Positions 38,313-46,797 are shown, counted from the first letter of the stretch. The stretch: 64,000 nt of DNA from an uncultured Micrococcaceae bacterium (GCA_947502645.1 CANNAD010000002.1:620001-684000); one strand, 5' to 3'. Program-made: numbers and translations. The notes: generated from the letters alone by a model not told the origin.

Positions 38313-39770
38313 GTGGGCGAGGCAGTGTCAGAGGTCATGCAGGATCACCTGAGTCGGGCGGGCAAAGTCATAGCCGTTCACCTCAACTACCCGAGCCGGG
38401 CCGCCCAGCGCGGACGCACCCCTTCAGTCCCTTCCTACTTCCTGAAGACCGGCACCTCGCTTAGCCTCAGCGGCGGTACCGTGGAACGGCCTCAGGGCTG
38501 CGAACTGCTGGGATATGAGGGTGAAGTTGCCCTCATCATCGGCAAGAGCGCACGCAGGGTCGCACCCGAAGATGCTTGGCAGCATGTCGAATTCGTGACC
38601 GCCAGCAATGACCTCGGCGTCTACGATCTCCGCTACGCGGACAAGGGTTCCAATCTTCGTTCCAAGGGCGGCGACGGTTACACGCCCGTAGGGCCGGGCC
38701 TGATCGCGGCAGCCGACGTCGATCCCCGCGGTCTTCGCGTACGCACCTGGGTGAACGGTGAGCTCAAACAGGATGACACCACGGCCACACTGCTGTTCCC
38801 GTTCGGCCAGCTCGTCGCGGACCTCTCGCAGCTGCTGACCCTCGAACCAGGAGACATCATCCTGACCGGGACTCCCGCCGGCGCATCCGTTGCCATACCC
38901 GGCGACGTCGTCGAGGTTGAGGTGGACTCCCCCGCACATGGCCTCACCAGCGGCCGCCTCACCACCACGGTCGTCGAAGGCCAGACCGCCCTGGCTTCCT
39001 TCGGCGCCCAGCCGCGCGTTGATGAAACCCAGCGGGCAGAAGCCTGGGGAACACCTGCCCCGGAGGCCGAGCCAACTCTGACCCCAGAGCTCAAGACCAA
39101 ACTGATGCAGGTCGCCACTGCCACCCTGAGCTCGCAGCTCCGCAAACGTGGAATGAACAACGTCAGCATCGATGGTCTTACGTCCACGCGGCCGGAGAAG
39201 CGGGTTGTAGGCCTCGCCCGCACCCTGCGTTACGTACCCAACCGTGAGGACCTCTTCAAGACGCACGGCGGCGGCTACAACGCGCAGAAGCGCGTCATTG
39301 ACTCCCTGAACGACGGCGACATCCTCGTCATGGAGGCCCGCGGCGACAAGACCTGCGGCACGGTGGGCGACATCATGGCTCTGCGGGCCCAGGTCAACGG
39401 CGCTGCAGCTGTCATCACGGACGGCGGCGTCCGCGACATCACAGCAGTCGCTGAACTGGACATGCCTACCTACTTCGCGAATCCGCATCCGGCCGTGCTC
39501 GGACGCAAGCACATCCCGTGGGACATCGACGCCACAATCGCGTGCGGCGGCGCCACCGTGCAGCCGGGCGACATCATTGTGGCTGACGCAGACGGCGTTC
39601 TGGTCATTCCTCCGGCCATGGCGGACGAGCTGGCCGACGCTTCCATCGAGCAGGAACTCCAGGAAACCTTCATCGCGGAGAAGGTCGCTGAGGGTGAGAA
39701 GCTCGAGGAGCTGTACCCCATGAATGCTGACTGGAAGTCACGGTTCAGCCAGTGGGCAGAGACCAGATGA
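38313..39770 (+). CDS. FAH-family / RraA-family fusion protein of the hpa cluster
   Basis: The protein is 485 aa. Residues 1-225 are a fumarylacetoacetate hydrolase-fold domain (metal site YEGEVALIIG, ASNDLGVYDLRYADKG, DIILTGTPAGAS) like HpaG decarboxylase/isomerase. Residues about 260-455 are an RraA / HMG-aldolase-like domain (GDIMALRAQVNGAAAVITDG followed by GVRD). In homoprotocatechuate breakdown FAH enzymes isomerise and decarboxylate the dioate; RraA-like enzymes are class II pyruvate aldolases or decarboxylases. GTG 38313 has TAGGAG upstream; the frame opens earlier but would run through the operator. It overlaps gntR by ATGA. Confidence 0.88.
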   Translation: MGEAVSEVMQDHLSRAGKVIAVHLNYPSRAAQRGRTPSVPSYFLKTGTSLSLSGGTVERPQGCELLGYEGEVALIIGKSARRVAPEDAWQHVEFVTASNDLGVYDLRYADKGSNLRSKGGDGYTPVGPGLIAAADVDPRGLRVRTWVNGELKQDDTTATLLFPFGQLVADLSQLLTLEPGDIILTGTPAGASVAIPGDVVEVEVDSPAHGLTSGRLTTTVVEGQTALASFGAQPRVDETQRAEAWGTPAPEAEPTLTPELKTKLMQVATATLSSQLRKRGMNNVSIDGLTSTRPEKRVVGLARTLRYVPNREDLFKTHGGGYNAQKRVIDSLNDGDILVMEARGDKTCGTVGDIMALRAQVNGAAAVITDGGVRDITAVAELDMPTYFANPHPAVLGRKHIPWDIDATIACGGATVQPGDIIVADADGVLVIPPAMADELADASIEQELQETFIAEKVAEGEKLEELYPMNADWKSRFSQWAETR

Positions 39771-40453
39771 GCGTAGCCGCGCCTGCGGCCAGCAAATCCG
39801 AGCTCGCGTACACCAGCATCCTGCAGCGCATCTCGGACGGAACCTACGGCGCGGGCTACCGCCTGGTCCTCGGGCGCATCGCCTCGGACCTCGGGATCAG
39901 CGTCGTACCCGTCCGGGAAGCCATCCGACGGCTTGAAGCCGAAAAGCTGGTGACCTTTGAACGGAACGTCGGAGCAACAGTGGCGGGCATTGATCCCACC
40001 GAGTATCTGCACACGATGCAAACGCTGAGCATAGTCGAGGGCGCCGCCACGGCGCTCTCGGCCCCGCTGCTGACTCCGGCAGAAGTGGACCAGGCTGAAC
40101 TGATCAACGAGGAAATGCGTCGATGCCTCGAGGATTTCGATCCAGTCCGGTTTACGGCCCTGAACCACCAGTTCCACACCATCCTCTACTCACACTGTCC
40201 CAACCCCCACATCCTTGACCTGGTCCACCGCGGATGGGGACGGCTGCGAGCACTGCGGTCATCCACCTTCGCCTACGTACCCGGCCGGGCCAGAGAGTCA
40301 GTGACAGAGCATGCGTCCCTGATTTCGCTCCTACGGGAGGGTGCGGACACCAACACCGTGGAACACGCTGCCAGAGACCATCGTGCAGCAACACTGACCG
40401 CCTATCTGAACCACACCAGGACAAATTCACCCTCTGAGAAAGGAAACCCATGA
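39767..40453 (+). CDS. GntR-family regulator (FCD subfamily)
   Basis: The protein is 228 aa. It has an N-terminal winged HTH (about 12-75; RLVLGRIASDLGISVVPVRE then AIRRLEAEKLV) and a C-terminal all-helical FCD domain (about 85-220) with metal-ligand histidines in ALNHQFHTILY and TEHASLI. It lies inside the hpa operon, coupled to genes on both sides by ATGA overlaps, and is probably the repressor acting at 38273-38284. A GTG start 15 nt upstream is possible. Confidence 0.92.
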   Translation: MSVAAPAASKSELAYTSILQRISDGTYGAGYRLVLGRIASDLGISVVPVREAIRRLEAEKLVTFERNVGATVAGIDPTEYLHTMQTLSIVEGAATALSAPLLTPAEVDQAELINEEMRRCLEDFDPVRFTALNHQFHTILYSHCPNPHILDLVHRGWGRLRALRSSTFAYVPGRARESVTEHASLISLLREGADTNTVEHAARDHRAATLTAYLNHTRTNSPSEKGNP

Positions 40454-41397
40454 AGTTTCGCTCCGACCCCCGCTCACTCAGCGGCGCACTGGCCGCGCTG
40501 TTCACACCCTTCACCGACGAAGGAGACCTGGACAGCGCAAGTCTGCGCAACATGATCAACTGGCAGATTGCCAACGGCTCCACCGGAATCACACTTGGCG
40601 GATCAACGGGTGAGCCGAGCTCACTCAGCGTTGCCGAGCGCATCGAGTCCATCAAGGTGGCTGCCGCGGAAATCAACGACCGGGTGCCGTTCATGCCCGG
40701 CACGGGAACCGCGAAGATGTCCGAGACCCTGGAACTGACCCAGGCCGCGATCGACGCCGGCGCTGATGCGTCCATGATCATCACGCCGTATTACTCCCGG
40801 CCCACCCAGGAGGCGCTGTACCGCTGGTACGCCGAGGTGGCCCAGACGTTCCCGGAGATGCCGTTCGTCATCTACAACGTACCTTCACGGACAGCGGTCG
40901 ATATGGCCCCGGAAACGGTTGCGCGCCTGTACCGCGATTTCGACAACATCGTGGGCATCAAGGAAACCACCAAGGACTTCGAGCACTTTTCCCGGGTCAT
41001 GCACGCCTGTGGACGCGACCTGCTCGTGTGGTCCGGCATCGAACTCCTCTGCCTGCCCCTGATGGCCCTCGGCGGCGTCGGCTTCATCTCCGCGCTGGCC
41101 AACCTCTCCCCACGCGCCATCGCCGACATGTACCACGCCTGGGAAGCCGGCGACCTGGAAAAGGCACGCGAGATCCACTACGGACTGCATCCCCTCGCGG
41201 ACCTGCTGTTCGTCGAAACCAACCCCGCACCGTCCAAGTGGGTCATGGCTCGCCGCGGACTGATCGCTTCCGACCACGTGCGCTCACCGCTCATCACGCC
41301 GACTGATGCTGGTATCACCAAGATTGAGGCGCTGCTGGCCGAAGGCGAAGACTACCTCACCCCCATCACCGGATTCGAGATCGGAGCACAGGCATGA
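40450..41397 (+). CDS. DapA-family class I aldolase/lyase of the hpa cluster
   Basis: The protein is 315 aa, with the TIM barrel of the DHDPS/NAL superfamily. GGSTGEPSSLS (dicarboxylate contact), YNVPSRT (catalytic Tyr) and GIKETTKD (Schiff-base Lys near 170) are intact. Position between gntR and hpaE, and the absence of a typical class II HpaI aldolase, suggest it cleaves or forms a C7 2-oxo-dioate (4-hydroxy-2-oxoheptane-1,7-dioate) rather than acting in lysine synthesis (inference). ATGA overlaps on both sides. Confidence 0.88.
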   Translation: MKFRSDPRSLSGALAALFTPFTDEGDLDSASLRNMINWQIANGSTGITLGGSTGEPSSLSVAERIESIKVAAAEINDRVPFMPGTGTAKMSETLELTQAAIDAGADASMIITPYYSRPTQEALYRWYAEVAQTFPEMPFVIYNVPSRTAVDMAPETVARLYRDFDNIVGIKETTKDFEHFSRVMHACGRDLLVWSGIELLCLPLMALGGVGFISALANLSPRAIADMYHAWEAGDLEKAREIHYGLHPLADLLFVETNPAPSKWVMARRGLIASDHVRSPLITPTDAGITKIEALLAEGEDYLTPITGFEIGAQA

Positions 41398-42902
41398 GCA
41401 CCCCCGAGAACCTCCCTACCCACCTGCAGCACTACATCGGCGGCGAATTCGTTGACTCAATCGGCGGCGAGACCTTCGACGTCCTGGAACCGACGAACAA
41501 CCGCAACTACTGCACCGCCGCCGCCGGTCAGGCCGCTGACATCGACGCAGCGGTAACCGCCGCGACCCAGGCGTTCCGCACCGGTCCCTGGCCGCGGATG
41601 AAGCCGCGTGAACGTGCAACGGTACTGAATCGCATCGCTGACGCCGTCGTCGCCCAGAAAGAGCGGCTCGCGGAGATGGAAACCTTCGACACCGGGCTGC
41701 CCATCACCCAGGCCAAGGGGCAGGCTGAACGCGCCGCCGAGAACTTCCGCTTCTTCGCGGACCTCATCGTGGCGCAGAGCGACGACACCTACAAGGTGCC
41801 CGGCTCGCAGCTGAACTACGTCAACCGCAAGCCGATCGGCGTCGCCGGGCTCATCACGCCCTGGAATACTCCGTTCATGCTGGAATCCTGGAAGCTCGCC
41901 CCTGCGCTGGCCTCCGGCTGCACCGTCGTCCTGAAGCCCGCGGAGTTCACTCCCCTGTCCGCCAGCCTATGGGCCCGGATCTTCGAGGATGCGGGTCTGC
42001 CCAAGGGCGTCTTCAACCTCGTCAACGGAATCGGCGAGCAGGCCGGCGACGCACTGGTCAAGCATCCGGGCGTCCCGCTGATCTCGTTCACCGGCGAGTC
42101 CAGCACGGGCCAGACCATCTTCCGCAACTGTGCGGAAGGGCTCAAGGGCATGTCGATGGAACTCGGCGGCAAATCCCCCGCCATCATTTTCGATGATGCC
42201 GATCTGGATGCCGCTATCGACTCGACCCTGTTCGGCGTGTTCTCCCTTAACGGCGAACGGTGCACCGCAGGATCGCGCATTCTCGTCCAGCGCGGCATCT
42301 ATGAAGAGTTCTGCAAGCGTTACGCTGCCCGCGCCAAGACCATCGTCGTCGGCGATCCCCAGGACCCGAAGACCCAGGTCGGAGCGCTTGTCCACCCCGA
42401 GCACTTTGACAAGGTTGCCTCGTACGTGGAGATCGGCAAGCAGGAAGGTCGGCTTCTGGCCGGCGGCGGACGCCCTGAGGGTCTCCCGGACGGCAACTAC
42501 ATTGCTCCCACCGTGTTTGCCGACGTCGCTCCGGATGCCCGGATCTTCCAGGAGGAGATCTTCGGACCAGTTGTCGCGATCACGCCCTTCGACACGTGGG
42601 ATGAGGCCCTGGAACTCGCCAACAACACCCGGTACGGGCTCGCGGCCTACCTGTGGACGAACAACCTCGCTGGTGCCCACAACTTCGCGCAGAACATCGA
42701 AGCGGGCATGGTCTGGCTGAACAGCCACAACGTCCGCGATCTCCGCACTCCGTTCGGCGGGGTCAAGGCCTCCGGGCTGGGCCACGAAGGCGGCTACCGG
42801 TCGATCGATTTCTACACGGATCAGCAGGCTGTCCACATCAGCCTCGGCCCGGTTCACACACCCAAATTCGGTTCCGACGACGCCGCCAAGGTTGACGGCT
42901 AA
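41394..42902 (+). CDS. hpaE: 5-carboxymethyl-2-hydroxymuconate semialdehyde dehydrogenase
   Basis: This NAD-dependent aldehyde dehydrogenase of 502 aa oxidises the ring-cleavage product of homoprotocatechuate. The family motifs are present: TPWNTPFML, FTGESSTGQTI, LELGGKSPAIIF (catalytic Glu near 260) and NGERCTAGSR (catalytic Cys near 294). It is coupled by ATGA to the aldolase and 33 bp upstream of hpaD, which makes the HpaE assignment strong. Confidence 0.93.
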   Translation: MSTPENLPTHLQHYIGGEFVDSIGGETFDVLEPTNNRNYCTAAAGQAADIDAAVTAATQAFRTGPWPRMKPRERATVLNRIADAVVAQKERLAEMETFDTGLPITQAKGQAERAAENFRFFADLIVAQSDDTYKVPGSQLNYVNRKPIGVAGLITPWNTPFMLESWKLAPALASGCTVVLKPAEFTPLSASLWARIFEDAGLPKGVFNLVNGIGEQAGDALVKHPGVPLISFTGESSTGQTIFRNCAEGLKGMSMELGGKSPAIIFDDADLDAAIDSTLFGVFSLNGERCTAGSRILVQRGIYEEFCKRYAARAKTIVVGDPQDPKTQVGALVHPEHFDKVASYVEIGKQEGRLLAGGGRPEGLPDGNYIAPTVFADVAPDARIFQEEIFGPVVAITPFDTWDEALELANNTRYGLAAYLWTNNLAGAHNFAQNIEAGMVWLNSHNVRDLRTPFGGVKASGLGHEGGYRSIDFYTDQQAVHISLGPVHTPKFGSDDAAKVDG

Positions 42903-42935
42903 CTCCCCTCCCCTGACCCAAAGGAAACTTCAGAA

Positions 42936-44006
42936 ATGAATTCTTCATTGCCCACTCCTCCTGATGTGCTGCGGTGTGCCTACGCCGAGTTGATCGTCAC
43001 CGATCTCGTCAAATCGCGTGAGTTCTACGTCGATGTTCTCGGGCTGGTTGTGACCCACGAGGACGACGACGCCATTTACCTCCGTGCGTTCGAGGAGTAC
43101 CTGCATCACTCGCTGGTCCTGCGCAAGGGCGCTGAGGCTGCCATGTCGGTCATGGCCTACCGTGTTCGCTCTGCTGCCGAGCTCGACGTTGCTGAGACGT
43201 ACTACCGCGCTCTGGGGGTTCGGGTGGAACGCGTTCCGGCCGGCCACACCCGCGGTATTGGTGAGGCTGTACGGATCGAGGATCCGCTGGGCTTCCCGGT
43301 CGAGTTCTTCTACGAAGCCGAGCATGTGGAGCGCTTTACCCGTCGGTATGACGTCCACGGCGCTGGCGCCATTTCACGGCTGGATCACTTCAACGTGGTC
43401 ACCCCTGACGTGGGTGCTGCCCGCGAATACTACGAGGGGCTCGGATTCAAGGTCTCCGAGGACATCCGCGGGGGCGAGGACGACGACAACACCGTCTACG
43501 CAGCCTGGATGTACCGGAAGCCCACCGTCCACGACGTTGCCCTCACCGGCGGCGACGGGCCGCGAATGCACCACATTGCGTTCGCCACGCACGAGCGGAC
43601 GCAGATCCTGCATCTGTGTGACCACCTGGGCGCTCTCCGCCAGTCCGATCAGATCGAGCGCGGTCCCGGCCGTCACGGTGTGTCCAACGCGTTTTACCTC
43701 TACCTGCTGGATCCGGACGGCCACAGGATCGAGATCTACACGCACGATTACTACACCGGTGATCCGGACAACCCCACGCTGACCTGGGATGTGCACGACA
43801 ACCAGCGTCGCGACTGGTGGGGCAGCCCCGTGGTCCCGAGCTGGTATTCGGAGGCATCGAAGGTTCTGGATCTGGACGGCAACGTCCGTGATCTCACACT
43901 TCGCCAGGAGTCTCGTGAAGCCGATGTCACCATCGGTGCTGACGGGTTCTCCTACACCCGCGAGCCCGGTGAGGAAAAGGGCTTCAAGGTAGGCACCCAG
44001 GTCTAG
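42936..44006 (+). CDS. hpaD: 3,4-dihydroxyphenylacetate (homoprotocatechuate) 2,3-dioxygenase
   Basis: This extradiol dioxygenase of 356 aa has two VOC domains. Metal ligands are in LDHFN (His), MHHIAF (His) and RIEIYT (Glu), with the second-sphere His in TVHDVALTGG. The sequence closely follows MndD of Arthrobacter globiformis (Mn) and HPCD of Brevibacterium fuscum (Fe), including CDHLGALR and DPDNPTLTWDVHDNQRRDWW. The metal cannot be told by eye. AAAGGAAA lies 7 nt before ATG. It is the last gene of the operon, followed by the hairpin units. Confidence 0.96.
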   Translation: MNSSLPTPPDVLRCAYAELIVTDLVKSREFYVDVLGLVVTHEDDDAIYLRAFEEYLHHSLVLRKGAEAAMSVMAYRVRSAAELDVAETYYRALGVRVERVPAGHTRGIGEAVRIEDPLGFPVEFFYEAEHVERFTRRYDVHGAGAISRLDHFNVVTPDVGAAREYYEGLGFKVSEDIRGGEDDDNTVYAAWMYRKPTVHDVALTGGDGPRMHHIAFATHERTQILHLCDHLGALRQSDQIERGPGRHGVSNAFYLYLLDPDGHRIEIYTHDYYTGDPDNPTLTWDVHDNQRRDWWGSPVVPSWYSEASKVLDLDGNVRDLTLRQESREADVTIGADGFSYTREPGEEKGFKVGTQV

Positions 44007-44017
44007 AACGTAGACAC

Positions 44018-44206
44018 GAAAAAGCCGAAACACCGGAGGCTGGGGAAACTCTGGTGTTTCGGCTTTTCGTTTGCTACGGACCGGAGTCCGTAGCGGCTGT
44101 GGTGAGCTTGTCTCGGTAAGCCCTACAGCAAGTACATTACGGCTGTTATTCGGGATGGCGCCATGGGTAGCTCTACCCATGACGATGGTTTGCACTCGAT
44201 TCATAA
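44018..44206 (+). ncRNA. Structured-RNA-like unit 1 (four hairpins)
   Basis: P1: 15 bp (44020-44034 with 44053-44067) plus GGAG/CTCT, loop GCTGGGGAAA. P2: GCTACGGAC-CGGA-GTCCGTAGC (44073-44094). P3: GCTGT...GCTT-GTCTCGGT-AAGC...ACAGC (44096-44129). P4: CATGGGTAG-CT-CTACCCATG (44162-44181). The same series occurs in unit 2 with compensatory changes. P1 with its T-run can act as the hpaD terminator. Transcription and strand are unproven; no known family is recognised. Confidence 0.55.
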
Positions 44207-44250
44207 CGTGTGTTATAAGTCGCTATTACCCGAACACGCACGGCTTAAAC

Positions 44251-44451
44251 GAGATAGCCGGAACATCAGAGGCTGGGGAAACTCTGGTGTTCCGGCTATC
44301 TATCGTCCCTGACCAAGTCAGGGATAGTGGTTGGGGCTTGTCGGTAGCCCCTTCCTCACTAACAACTATATGGAACCGTACCGCTGCGCGCGATGGGGAG
44401 AACTACCCATGTGGCGGAATTGCCTCCCCGATGGAACAGGGGTACGGTTCC
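44251..44451 (+). ncRNA. Structured-RNA-like unit 2 (paralogue of unit 1)
   Basis: P1: 44253-44271 with 44282-44300, 19 pairs including one G-U, loop GCTGGGGAAA identical to unit 1. P2: TCCCTGAC-CAA-GTCAGGGA (44306-44324). P3: AGTG...GGGGCT-TGTCGGT-AGCCCC...CACT (44326-44360). P4: ATGGG-GAGAACTA-CCCAT (44393-44410), enclosed by GGAACCGTACC/GGTACGGTTCC (44372-44382 with 44441-44451). It ends 12 bp from the stop of the convergent transporter, so the outer stem may also terminate that gene. Confidence 0.55.
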
Positions 44452-44462
44452 CGTCCGCTGAA

Positions 44463-45836
44463 TTAGCGGCCTGACACATCCGCATCGGCGTCCGCATCCC
44501 TGTTCACGATGGAACCCATACCAAGGTCCGCTCCGCGGGTCTCTTTGGCAAGAATAACGCCCACGCCGGAGATCACGCAGAGAACCATGATGTAGACGCC
44601 AACCGAACCGGACCATCCGGTTGTCACCAGCAGCCACTGGGCGATCGTTGCTGCGAAGGCACCGCCCAGGATCGCGCCGAGCGCGTAGCCGATGGAGATA
44701 CCGGAGTAGCGAATGTTCGCGGGGAACATCTCCGCATACATGGCGGACATCGGTCCGTAGGAGAATCCAAGGCCGATGGTCAGGACAAACAAGCCAACGC
44801 CGTAAAGGACAATGTTGCCGGTGTCGACCAGCATGAACATGGGGATCATCCAGACAAACATGATGGCGTATCCGAGCAGGAAGGTCTTGACACGGCCAAT
44901 GTGGTCCGAGATCCAGCCTCCGATCATGGTGAAGATCAGCCACCCGAAGGATGCCAGCGTGGTTGCCAGCAGGACCTCAGGCAGCGGAAGCTCCAGCGTC
45001 TTCGTGGCGTAGGAGATAAAGAAGGCAATGACGAGATATCCGGCAGCGTTGTTACCGACGAAGATCAGGCAGGAGTAGAGCACTTCGCGCCAGTGGTAAC
45101 GGAAGAGGCTCGCCAGGGGTGCGCTGCTCTCGGCCTTGCGTTCAGAAAGCTCCCGGAAAACCGGGCTCTCCTCGACAGCGCGGCGGATCAGGTAGCCCAC
45201 AAGGATCAGCACGATCGAGAGCAGGAACGGCAGGCGCCATCCCCAGGCCTGGAAATCCTCAGCCGACATGCCAACACGCAGGAAATACAGGAGACCGGTG
45301 GCCAGGATCATGCCGACCGGAACACCAATCTGTGGGTAGGCGCCAAAGAGCCCACGCTTGTTGATGGGAGCATGCTCTACAGCCATCAGCGCAGCGCCGC
45401 CCCATTCACCACCAGCGGAGAAGCCCTGGATCACCCGGAGCAGAACCAGCAAAATCGGAGCCCAGATGCCAATGGAGGCATACGTGGGCAGTACGCCGAT
45501 CAGCGCCGTCGCTGCACCCATCGTGACGAGAGTGAAGACGAGCATCGGCTTGCGGCCGATCCGGTCTCCCAGACGGCCGGCGACGATGGCGCCGAGCGGG
45601 CGGAAGAAGAAGCTGATGCCGATCAGGGCGAACGACAGGATCTGGGCGAGGCCCGGACTCTCCTCATTGAGGGGTGTGAGGAACAGTGGCGCAAGGAGCG
45701 TGGCGGTGAGCTGCGCAAAGATGAAGAAGTCATACCACTCGATGGTGGTACCGACCAGTGTGCCTGCTAGTACCTTGCGCTCTTCCTTACGCTGCCGGGC
45801 TGCCGGCAGAGGGACCGCATGCGACGGTGCTGTCAT
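44463..45836 (-). CDS. MHS-family MFS transporter (probable aromatic acid uptake)
   Basis: The protein is 457 aa with 12 TM segments. GTTIEWYDFFIFAQLTATLL at the first TM and GRLGDRIGRKPML in loop 2-3 are the metabolite:H+ symporter signatures (ShiA/KgtP/PcaK neighbours). VIQGFSAGGEWGGAALMAVE is the TM4 signature. Adjacent to the hpa genes and divergent from an IclR regulator, it probably imports an aromatic acid that feeds the pathway (inference). A 24-bp palindrome lies 26 bp upstream of ATG. Confidence 0.93.
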   Translation of the reverse strand: MTAPSHAVPLPAARQRKEERKVLAGTLVGTTIEWYDFFIFAQLTATLLAPLFLTPLNEESPGLAQILSFALIGISFFFRPLGAIVAGRLGDRIGRKPMLVFTLVTMGAATALIGVLPTYASIGIWAPILLVLLRVIQGFSAGGEWGGAALMAVEHAPINKRGLFGAYPQIGVPVGMILATGLLYFLRVGMSAEDFQAWGWRLPFLLSIVLILVGYLIRRAVEESPVFRELSERKAESSAPLASLFRYHWREVLYSCLIFVGNNAAGYLVIAFFISYATKTLELPLPEVLLATTLASFGWLIFTMIGGWISDHIGRVKTFLLGYAIMFVWMIPMFMLVDTGNIVLYGVGLFVLTIGLGFSYGPMSAMYAEMFPANIRYSGISIGYALGAILGGAFAATIAQWLLVTTGWSGSVGVYIMVLCVISGVGVILAKETRGADLGMGSIVNRDADADADVSGR

Positions 45837-45861
45837 TCGAACTCCAATGAGGGTGAACGGT

Positions 45862-45885
45862 TACTGACCGACAGTTCGGTCAGTA
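45862..45885. promoter_or_regulatory. 24-bp perfect palindrome upstream of the MHS transporter
   Basis: TACTGACCGA-CAGT-TCGGTCAGTA has 10-bp arms and immediately follows a TAAATA box on the minus strand. It is a strong operator. The sequence resembles TetR-family operators, although the adjacent regulator is IclR-type. Confidence 0.7.
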
Positions 45886-46007
45886 TTTATGGATGTGATT
45901 GAGATCATACCTGCGTCTGGGCTGAATCGTCGCGTGGCATCCGTAGCAAAGCGAACTTTTTACGCAACAATTTCGCATACAGCAGCGCAGTCCTGCTGTT
46001 CGATATT

Positions 46008-46022
46008 TGAACAACACGTTCA
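46008..46022. promoter_or_regulatory. Candidate IclR operator
   Basis: TGAAC-AACAC-GTTCA lies 56 bp before the IclR start, flanked by AT-rich sequence suited to a promoter. IclR proteins commonly bind 14-15 bp imperfect palindromes in their own promoter. Confidence 0.45.
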
Positions 46023-46077
46023 TATAAAGAGTATTGTGACCAGCAGGAACCGTCCGACGTTTTGTTGAGGAGAGCCA

Positions 46078-46797
46078 GTGACCCCGCAAACCGCAGCAAA
46101 AGACAAGCCGCTGCACAGCCAGACCCTCTCCCGGGGCCTTCGCGCCCTCGAAATCCTCGCCGAGGCCGACAGTCCCATGAGCATTGCCGGACTCTCGGAA
46201 GCGCTGGGGGTCCACCGGTCCATCGCCTATCGCATCCTTCGAACCCTGGAGGACCATTCGTTGGTGGTCAGGGACGACGCCGGACGCGTCCAGGCCGGCG
46301 TCGGGCTGGCTGCGCTAGCGCGTGGGGTCTCCCGCGATCTCCAGAGCGCAGCGCTTCCCGAGCTCACCACATTGGCCGAATCAGTGGGCACAACAGCATT
46401 CATCGCCGTGTGGGATCAGCATGGCTGCGTCACCCTGCTGACCGTGGAACCCCGTCACCCGGCCGCGACCCTCGTCCAACGTCCTGGCACACGGCACCCG
46501 TTCAGTTCAGGAGCACCAGGAATCGCGATACAGTCAGGACTCACCGACGAAGAGTGGCAACGTCTTGCGCCCGGCGAACCGTACCGGCAAGAAGCCGTGG
46601 AAGCCCGCGATCGTGGATACGCCCTGAGCCACGACGAAGTAATCCCGGGCGTTTCATCCATCGCCGCCCCGATCAGGATTCCAGGCCAACTACCGGCGTC
46701 GATCGCCGTCGTCTACCTGAACCAGCGCGACGACGTCACAGAGCTCGGGACCGCCCTGATCAGGGCCGCGGCAGCAATTGAAGCGCAGCTACGTTAG
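46078..46797 (+). CDS. IclR-family transcriptional regulator
   Basis: The protein is 239 aa. It has an N-terminal winged HTH (about 15-75; IAGLSEALGVHRSIAYRILR) and a C-terminal GAF-like effector domain (about 90-235) with FSSGAPGIAIQSGL and the EVIPGVSSIAAPI signature. The start is GTG after GAGGAG. It is divergent from the MHS transporter. IclR regulators often control aromatic catabolism (PcaR, PobR), so it likely senses a pathway compound. Its stop directly abuts the stop of the convergent MFS gene. Confidence 0.93.
   Translation: MTPQTAAKDKPLHSQTLSRGLRALEILAEADSPMSIAGLSEALGVHRSIAYRILRTLEDHSLVVRDDAGRVQAGVGLAALARGVSRDLQSAALPELTTLAESVGTTAFIAVWDQHGCVTLLTVEPRHPAATLVQRPGTRHPFSSGAPGIAIQSGLTDEEWQRLAPGEPYRQEAVEARDRGYALSHDEVIPGVSSIAAPIRIPGQLPASIAVVYLNQRDDVTELGTALIRAAAAIEAQLR

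Noticed and set aside
38424-39512. 362-aa minus-strand frame opposite the FAH-RraA gene
   Set aside because: Antisense shadow; the plus-strand product has recognisable FAH and RraA motifs.
41967-42857. 296-aa minus-strand frame opposite hpaE
   Set aside because: Antisense shadow of a clear aldehyde dehydrogenase.
44071-44466. 131-aa plus-strand frame across the hairpin region
   Set aside because: Its sequence is imposed by the palindromes, it has no ribosome site or domain, and it runs into the end of the convergent transporter.
46062-46781. 239-aa plus-strand frame parallel to iclR
   Set aside because: Arg/Pro-rich frame-shifted shadow of the clear IclR gene (46078-46797).
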